From Caryophanales bacterium UBA970 (GTDB lineage: Bacteria > Bacillota_I > Bacilli_A > RFN20 > CAG-826), in NCBI GenBank assembly GCA_002292805.1, contig DBCA01000047.1, positions 1-10,683 on the forward strand: a stretch of 10,683 nucleotides of DNA, given 5' to 3'. Shown here in pieces: positions 5,858 to 10,683 of this stretch. A program made the translations under genes and the position numbers. The notes beneath the pieces are model-generated. The model was not told the DNA's origin. It saw only the letters and a program-made list of their open reading frames with translations, and did no database searches. Numbering within the stretch: position 1 is the first letter of the stretch; every line of letters starts with the position of its first letter.

Positions 5858-8136
5858 ATGTTTTCTATTATATGAAAATCTCGATGAGAATCATAGTCAG
5901 TTAAGACGTCTTGATAATTGGCTCGTAAATCTTTTAAGGTCTCTGACCAAGTTACCACCAAGGTTTTTTTGGCTTCTTCTCCGATGGTCTTTAAGTTTTT
6001 TGAATCAGATAAGATTTCTATCAAACGGTTGGCGAAGGACTTGCTATCACCTTCATGAATGTAACCATTGATTTGATTCATGATTAATTGAGCAATCGAC
6101 GTATTTGCTAACACCAGAGAAGGTAATTGGTATGCTGCTGCCTCTTTAATAACCAACGGATCGTTATCATATTTGGATGGGAAGAAAAATAGGCTCGCCA
6201 TTTGGTAAAAAGATCCTAGGATTAATTGATTCGTGATCTTTCCTGTAAAAACAATTTTACTTTTAATCTCTTGTTTCCTAGCATAGTCTTTGATGTTGTT
6301 TTCATCTCGTCCATCACCAACAAACACCGCCTGAAAGAGAAAACCTTTCTTTTCAAGTTCAAGGTAAGTGTCTAAAATGAGTTGAAGGTTTTTTTGCCAA
6401 ATCAATTGGCCGACAAATAAAATGATGGGAACTTTTGCACTCAGTTGATAATCATTTAAAAAATTAGCAGCTTGCGTTTTTGTGATGGTTTCAGGTTTAA
6501 AATTAATCCCATTAGGAATGATTTTGATGGTTCGATGGTCTAAACCATATTGACGCATCGTCTCAACTGTTCCCTTGGATACAGTCCAAATGGCATCGGT
6601 CTTTTTAAAGAATCTCATCGTAAAAAAAGTAAGTATCCTTGCAAGCGTTTTACTTTTTGTCGCCGATAGATAATCATCGTAATACTTACTATGAAAGGTT
6701 GACACGATAGGAATACGATATTTTTTTGCTAACTTTAATGCGAGATGACCAAGCAGAAACGGAGTATGCGTATGGTAAACGATGGGTCCATCATATTGGT
6801 AAAGCGACTGGATTCTTTTCCCTTTCATGCCATAAGGTAAAGGATAAAAGAAACCTGGAATCTTAAGTTGGGGAATTGCAAGAATTCGGTACGGATACTT
6901 GCTCGTGTCACCAACAAAAGGAACAACAACGGTGACATCGATGCCTTGTTGATGTAAGTATCTCGCATATCCATCGACCGCACGAACCACGCCATCAATG
7001 AGAGGAAAAAAACCATCATTGAAAATAAATATTTTCATGGGTAAAGAAGAATTATACGGTTTTTGTTTTTTTACATTTTTTTGGAACCACCCTAAATACA
7101 AACTAATGCAAACCCCAATAATCAACCAAATGTAAAACAACATTACACGCCAAAGTAAGATGGCCCACAATAAATAATTCCCTGTTAAAAAAGTTGAAAA
7201 TACCGTTGCAAAGGTAAACTCTGCAGCCCCAGCACTACCTAGGGTTGGGACAATGCCAAGAATCACATTCGATAGGGCAGTCATCATCGTGACATGAACG
7301 AGATTAAATTCCAAAGGACTGATTTCAAACACGGAAGTTGAAAAGCTTGCCATTAAAAAATAGGGTAGGGCTAACAAAGAAAATTGAGATAACAAAGAAT
7401 ACAAAGTGACTTTAATCATCGGCATCAATTGATGGCGAAATTCTTGAAAAGATTGACGATATTGAACTAGAATACTTTTTAATGAAGCTTGTAATTGGTC
7501 TTTTTTCTTTGGAAAAATACAAGCGATGAGCATTAATAATCCTTGCTCAAGCCAAACAAGGAGGGAAGCCAATACTAGAATGACAGGGTTTATGCAAGTG
7601 AAGAAAAAACCAATCCAAGCAAGCAGAAGAATGCCTGGTGAAACCAAATGACTAAACCCAATCAGGGCCAATAAAACAATCAATGTCATGCTTAAGCGCA
7701 TGAATAATAAATCCATCATAACGACACTGGTTGATAAACCAATTGGTACTTTACGTTGATACATGATGCCGATTAATATGGGTTGTGACCCTAAGGCCCA
7801 AGGGGTGATTAAAACATAATACCGAGCAAGGATGCCATACATTAAGCTTGTCCTGAATCGAAGGTTCTTAACTTTAATCTTTAACAGAACATGAAACCTT
7901 AACCCACTCGAAAAAATGATCACGCCTAACAGCAATAGCGCCATCAAGATCATGTCTAATTGACCTATCCATTGTTGACTAAGGGTTAAAAAAGGCAACC
8001 ATTCAAACCTTGTTAAATCTTCTTGAAGGGAAAAAATAGAAAAGCCAAGACCAAGGAATAATGAGACAACAAAAAATAGAATATGCCATCCCTTCTTAGT
8101 TGGTGATTGAGCAACGGTATGAGTTTGGTTTATCAT
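5854..8136 (-). CDS. Fusion of a flippase-like (LPG_synthase_TM) membrane domain with a GT4 glycosyltransferase
   Basis: The 760-residue chain has two parts. Residues about 18-350 are a multi-helix membrane domain of the LPG_synthase_TM (UPF0104/YbhN) family, with the diagnostic PTLGSAGAAE at 297-306. Residues 367-750 are a GT-B, family 4 glycosyltransferase that begins like a stand-alone enzyme (MKIFIFNDGFFPLIDGVV), with HTHTPF at 455-460, FHSKYYDDY near 481, IPNGI near 540, GQLIWQKN near 576 and the donor-site segment FPSKYDNDPLVIKEA at 652-666. The usual E-x7-E there reads D657-x7-E665. The enzyme half resembles 1,2-diacylglycerol glucosyltransferases of Acholeplasma and streptococci, so glycolipid synthesis at the inner membrane face is likely, with the membrane half perhaps helping lipid transfer. 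No ribosome binding site precedes the internal ATG (7038), and the frame is continuous, so the fusion looks genuine. Confidence 0.88.
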   Translation of the reverse strand: MINQTHTVAQSPTKKGWHILFFVVSLFLGLGFSIFSLQEDLTRFEWLPFLTLSQQWIGQLDMILMALLLLGVIIFSSGLRFHVLLKIKVKNLRFRTSLMYGILARYYVLITPWALGSQPILIGIMYQRKVPIGLSTSVVMMDLLFMRLSMTLIVLLALIGFSHLVSPGILLLAWIGFFFTCINPVILVLASLLVWLEQGLLMLIACIFPKKKDQLQASLKSILVQYRQSFQEFRHQLMPMIKVTLYSLLSQFSLLALPYFLMASFSTSVFEISPLEFNLVHVTMMTALSNVILGIVPTLGSAGAAEFTFATVFSTFLTGNYLLWAILLWRVMLFYIWLIIGVCISLYLGWFQKNVKKQKPYNSSLPMKIFIFNDGFFPLIDGVVRAVDGYARYLHQQGIDVTVVVPFVGDTSKYPYRILAIPQLKIPGFFYPLPYGMKGKRIQSLYQYDGPIVYHTHTPFLLGHLALKLAKKYRIPIVSTFHSKYYDDYLSATKSKTLARILTFFTMRFFKKTDAIWTVSKGTVETMRQYGLDHRTIKIIPNGINFKPETITKTQAANFLNDYQLSAKVPIILFVGQLIWQKNLQLILDTYLELEKKGFLFQAVFVGDGRDENNIKDYARKQEIKSKIVFTGKITNQLILGSFYQMASLFFFPSKYDNDPLVIKEAAAYQLPSLVLANTSIAQLIMNQINGYIHEGDSKSFANRLIEILSDSKNLKTIGEEAKKTLVVTWSETLKDLRANYQDVLTDYDSHRDFHIIENI

Positions 8137-8139
8137 GAT

Positions 8140-8149
8140 TGATTAATCA
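8140..8149. repeat. Perfect 10-bp palindrome in the divergent intergenic region
   Basis: TGATTAATCA lies between the likely -10 box and the ATG of the flippase-glycosyltransferase gene, in the 51-base region shared with mgtE. Its position around the predicted start site would suit a repressor operator, but the sequence is short and AT-rich, so chance is a real alternative. Confidence 0.3.
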
Positions 8150-8154
8150 GTCCT

Positions 8155-8183
8155 ATTTTATCTCAAAAAGAGTAAAATGTAAG
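8155..8183 (-). promoter_or_regulatory. Probable promoter of the flippase-GT4/pduL operon
   Basis: On the minus strand, CTTACA (8178-8183, four of six consensus positions) and TAAAAT (8155-8160, five of six) are 17 bases apart. The start would be near 8148, leaving about 12 leader bases. A plus-strand TAAAAT at 8173-8178 could be the mgtE -10 box, but no good -35 partner was found for it. Confidence 0.5.
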
Positions 8184-8187
8184 GGTT

Positions 8188-9609
8188 ATGACAAACAAAC
8201 TAATTCAACTTAAAACCTTAAAGTTATATATCCGCAAAAAGGAGATTACAAAAATTCGCCAGTTATTTGCCAATCATCAAATTATTGATCTTGCATCTTT
8301 AGTCAATCACTTAAAAAACCCCCAAGATATTATCTTTATTTTTAAGACCTGTAGTTCAGATCATACTGCAGAACTATTTTCGCATCTTTCCGCTTCCCAA
8401 CAAGAAAACATTCTTCACGTTTTTACCGATAAACAGTTGGTTGAATTATTAAATAATTCTTACCAAGATGACATTGCTGATTTCTTACAAGATTTACCAG
8501 CCAACTTGGTGTCAAGAATTTTAAAAGTTGCTGACCCCACGTTACGTTCTGAGATTAATCATCTTCTCAATTACAAGCCTGGTTCCGCAGGCAGTATCAT
8601 GACCACGGAGTATATCACCATTGCAGAAAACCTTAGCATTGGGGAAACCTTAGAAAAAATTAGAAAAACCGGCCGTGACCAAGAAACCATTTATTCAAAC
8701 TTCGTTGTCGATAACAATCGATTTTTAAAAGGGATTATCTACATTGAAGATGTGGTGTTTCATGAACCTAATCAACTCGTCAGTGAGGTCATGAACAAAG
8801 AGTTTATTTCTTGCTACGTCCACACCGATCAAGAAGAAGTTTCCCAATTATTTAAACGCTATGATTTGTCGGTGATGCCAGTGCTTAATGAATCCAATCA
8901 CTTGGTTGGGATTATCACCATTGACGATATTGTCGATGTTATTGAAAAAGAAGCCAGTGAAGACTTTCTAAAGATGGCTGCCATTTCACCCTTAGATGGT
9001 AACTATAAACAAACCAAACCCATGGCGATTGTCATGAAATCGATTCCTTGGATTTTAGGGTTGATGGTCTTAGGGGTCGTTTCGACCTTTATCATCAATC
9101 AGTTTCAAAGCACGCTAGAAAGCGTGGTCATTCTGACCGCCTTTATTCCCGCCATCATGAATACGGGTGGGAACACGGGCAATCAATCGGTGGCGATCAT
9201 CACTCGGGCCATTGCCGTCAAAGATATCACCCTGAAAGATGTTTCCTTTGTCATTCAAAAAGAATTAAAGGTGGCGTTACTTACTTCCGCCATCACAGCG
9301 TTGTTCACCTTTGGATTAATATGGTTACAATTGGTCATTGGCTTTATCCGATTACCAAGCGACATGGGCTTGGTGATGTATAAGCCTGGTTGGTGGTTAT
9401 TCATTGTTCGCATGGCCGGATTGGTCAGCTTAACGCTACTAATTTCAATCTTGATTTCTAAGCTATTGGGTAGTCTTCTACCCATGCTAGCCCTTAAATT
9501 AAAGAAGGATCCTGCAGTGATGTCTTCCCCATTTTTAACCACCATCGTGGATTTTAGTTCTTTACTCATTTATTTTCTTTTAGCCAATTTGGTGTTTAAC
9601 TTCTTTTAA
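8188..9609 (+). CDS. mgtE: MgtE-type magnesium channel/transporter
   Basis: This 473-residue protein shows the standard MgtE order: an N-terminal superhelical domain (about 20-130), a CBS pair (about 138-262, with GSIMTTEY and TIDDIVDVIEKEASEDF), the plug helix, then five membrane helices from about 285. The pore signature PAIMNTGGNTGNQS is at 321-334. D455 in IVDFSS lies 18 residues from the end, exactly where the selectivity Asp (D432 of the 450-residue Thermus thermophilus protein) sits. The N and CBS domains sense cytosolic magnesium and close the pore when it is high. The start at 8188 is the only one possible: an in-frame stop lies just upstream at 8173. AAGGG is only two bases from the ATG, so initiation may be weak or near-leaderless. 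The upstream gap is too short for an M-box riboswitch. Confidence 0.96.
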   Translation: MTNKLIQLKTLKLYIRKKEITKIRQLFANHQIIDLASLVNHLKNPQDIIFIFKTCSSDHTAELFSHLSASQQENILHVFTDKQLVELLNNSYQDDIADFLQDLPANLVSRILKVADPTLRSEINHLLNYKPGSAGSIMTTEYITIAENLSIGETLEKIRKTGRDQETIYSNFVVDNNRFLKGIIYIEDVVFHEPNQLVSEVMNKEFISCYVHTDQEEVSQLFKRYDLSVMPVLNESNHLVGIITIDDIVDVIEKEASEDFLKMAAISPLDGNYKQTKPMAIVMKSIPWILGLMVLGVVSTFIINQFQSTLESVVILTAFIPAIMNTGGNTGNQSVAIITRAIAVKDITLKDVSFVIQKELKVALLTSAITALFTFGLIWLQLVIGFIRLPSDMGLVMYKPGWWLFIVRMAGLVSLTLLISILISKLLGSLLPMLALKLKKDPAVMSSPFLTTIVDFSSLLIYFLLANLVFNFF

Positions 9610-9626
9610 TTTTCTTAGGGTTTAGT

Positions 9627-9632
9627 TATAAT
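9627..9632 (+). promoter_or_regulatory. -10 box of the tRNA-Leu promoter
   Basis: A perfect TATAAT ends nine bases before the first base of the tRNA, so transcription would start within a few bases of the mature 5' end. The -35 region falls on the mgtE stop codon (TTTTAA or TTTAAT around 9604-9610) and is a weak match. Confidence 0.6.
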
Positions 9633-9641
9633 CATATTCGC

Positions 9642-9726
9642 GCAGGTATGGCGAAATTGGTAGACGCGTACGTTTGAGGGGCGTATGGGGTAACCCTTGG
9701 GAGTTCGAGTCTCCCTACCTGCACCA
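9642..9726 (+). tRNA. tRNA-Leu (anticodon GAG)
   Basis: The 7-bp acceptor stem pairs GCAGGTA (9642-9648) with TACCTGC (9716-9722), followed by discriminator A and an encoded CCA to 9726. The anticodon stem TACGT/GCGTA closes the loop TTGAGGG, with GAG at 9676-9678, which reads CUC and CUU leucine codons. A long variable arm (TGGGGTAACCCTT region) marks a class II tRNA, and the T-arm carries GTTCGAGTC. The D-arm contains the leucine-type AATTGGTAGAC. Confidence 0.97.
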
Positions 9727-9733
9727 ATGAATT

Positions 9734-9759
9734 AAAAAAACCCGCAATCGCGGGTTTTT
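9734..9759. terminator. Bidirectional intrinsic terminator after tRNA-Leu
   Basis: CCCGC (9741-9745) pairs with GCGGG (9750-9754) across the loop AATC. The stem is extended by A-T pairs between the A-run at 9734-9740 and the T-run at 9755-9759. Both strands therefore have a GC stem followed by a U-run. It can end the tRNA transcript on the plus strand and the nuclease transcript on the minus strand, whose stop codon is only five bases away. Confidence 0.92.
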
Positions 9760-9763
9760 ATAT

Positions 9764-10683
9764 TTACCAAGGTAATTCGATGTGTGGATACCAAACTGGA
9801 TTGGTGGTTGCCAATGCGCCAACCCCACCTTGAGCTTGATAATTCCAATCAGGAGATTTCTCTCCTTCTTCTTTAATAGGATAACCCTTTGTTCCCCATC
9901 CATTTTCACGAGCTTGTTGTTCAGCAAATCTTAAAAAAGTTAAGTAAGGGACATCACGGTCGGTTAAGGCAAGATCGCTCGCCCCATATGCTAAACCTAC
10001 GTTTTCAGATAACCCTTCTCGGATGATAAGAAATTGCGCTAATTGTCCATTCACCCAAATAAGACCTAAGTTACGACCGTTGACTTCTTTAAGTGCACCG
10101 CCAGGAATGGATTGAACGTAAAATGTAGAATTTTGTTTATCTTTCATAATGTACTCTTTGTGATATTTACTCGCGACATATCCCCATGGTTCAGCATCTG
10201 TATAACTGCCATCTACTTCTGGTGTATTGATGTAATAATATCTCACCGAACCACCAGGAAAACCATTTCCACTTGAAAAGAAAGCTGTATCGCCATCCGC
10301 AACAGAAGAGTTATACGTGATCACCGCTCCTCCACCTCCGGTGGTTGTACTTCCATTCTGAACATAGGGTAATGACTTATATCTTTCTTCTAATTGTGGT
10401 CCCTCATATAATTGCTCAAAGGTTTTGATTTGATGATCATCATTACCTAATCCTTTAAAATAATCTGGCACATAGCGAATGAATTGGTCATCTTGATACA
10501 CTGGATTCGCTTGATATTGATTTAAGGTACCTAAACGTATCATCGTCACATTCTTTGAATAATCTAAATCGGAACCTAAGTATCCTAAAACATCAATTGG
10601 TTGTTGATCAACCATTAAAGCTAAGTAGTCATTTCCATTAAAGGGTAATGAACCACCTTCATAAGTGAAATCAAAAGTAACCG
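9764..10683 (-). CDS. Lamin-tail-domain / thermonuclease (SNase-like) protein, N-terminus outside window
   Basis: The frame is open to the window edge, so the 305 visible residues are the C-terminal part; the internal ATG at 10615 is not the start. Numbering from the first full codon (10681), residues 1-80 look like the second half of a bacterial lamin-tail domain (LPFNGNDYLALM, DVLGYLGSDL, PDYFKGLG). After a Gly/Thr linker with GGGG, residues about 118-270 match staphylococcal nuclease: DGDT (129-132), RYYYINTPE with R147 and E155, and NGR with R203. These correspond to catalytic R35, E43 and R87. The position of calcium ligand D40 is N152. LTD plus SNase usually occurs in exported or surface nucleases, so extracellular DNA or RNA degradation for nucleotide scavenging is likely; the export signal would lie upstream and cannot be seen. 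Confidence 0.85.
   Translation of the reverse strand, partial: VTFDFTYEGGSLPFNGNDYLALMVDQQPIDVLGYLGSDLDYSKNVTMIRLGTLNQYQANPVYQDDQFIRYVPDYFKGLGNDDHQIKTFEQLYEGPQLEERYKSLPYVQNGSTTTGGGGAVITYNSSVADGDTAFFSSGNGFPGGSVRYYYINTPEVDGSYTDAEPWGYVASKYHKEYIMKDKQNSTFYVQSIPGGALKEVNGRNLGLIWVNGQLAQFLIIREGLSENVGLAYGASDLALTDRDVPYLTFLRFAEQQARENGWGTKGYPIKEEGEKSPDWNYQAQGGVGALATTNPVWYPHIELPW

Noticed and set aside
5854..7038. Separate glycosyltransferase gene starting at the internal ATG at 7038
   Set aside because: The frame is continuous with the membrane domain and no Shine-Dalgarno or promoter precedes this ATG.
8237..8258. AAGGAG inside the start of mgtE as a signal for an internal ATT start
   Set aside because: ATT initiation is rare, and the upstream residues look like the normal MgtE N-terminal helix; the match is probably chance.
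9048..9569. Open frames on both strands inside mgtE, and other frames overlapping the amidohydrolase and HAD genes
   Set aside because: They lack family resemblance and ribosome binding sites and lie wholly within well-supported genes.
9764..10615. Complete nuclease gene starting at the ATG at 10615
   Set aside because: The frame continues without a stop to the window edge, the upstream residues (LPFNGNDYLAL) fit the lamin-tail domain, and there is no ribosome binding site.

Overview
The window looks like a piece of a low-GC Firmicutes/Tenericutes-type chromosome that uses the standard genetic code: tryptophan is read from TGG, and TGA is used as a stop by pduL and by the flippase-glycosyltransferase gene. 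That argues against Mycoplasma or Spiroplasma. A long-form HPF, a plant-type-like lipid glycosyltransferase, a PduL phosphotransacylase and an exported lamin-tail/thermonuclease protein together would suit an Acholeplasma/Izemoplasma-like or Erysipelotrichia-like fermenter. This placement is inference; no rRNA or marker phylogeny is available here.

Layout. 1-561 (+): 3' part of a ZupT-type ZIP metal transporter, ending tail-to-tail with an amidohydrolase, their stop codons overlapping. 558-5281 (-): reading in the minus direction, metK with a long structured leader, then hpf, a Cof-type HAD phosphatase, a two-helix membrane protein with its own promoter, and a YtcJ-type amidohydrolase. 5282-8136 (-): a two-gene unit of a fused flippase-like/GT4 membrane protein and pduL, overlapping by ATGA. 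8188-9609 (+): mgtE, divergent from that unit. 9642-9726 (+): tRNA-Leu(GAG), closed by a two-way terminator. 9764-10683 (-): a secreted-type nuclease whose N-terminus lies beyond the window.

The most notable element is the 5' leader of metK (about 5076-5240, minus strand). It starts from a near-consensus promoter, folds by eye into a four-way junction with a 5-bp pseudoknot, keeps the GCAAC...GUGC internal-loop signature of the SAM-I riboswitch clan, and ends in a strong intrinsic terminator just before the metK ribosome binding site. It lacks the usual SAM-I purine-rich consensus, so it is either a rare SAM-I/IV-type variant or a new member of the clan. Repression of SAM synthetase by its own product is the likely logic.

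Other points of interest are the flippase-glycosyltransferase fusion (envelope glycolipid synthesis and possibly translocation in one chain), the lamin-tail/SNase nuclease with an Asp-to-Asn change at a calcium-site position, and a terminator-like hairpin occupying the place where a ribosome binding site for the amidohydrolase would be. No insertion sequence, CRISPR array, phage gene or origin was seen. The only gene-free stretch above 100 bases is the metK leader and promoter region.
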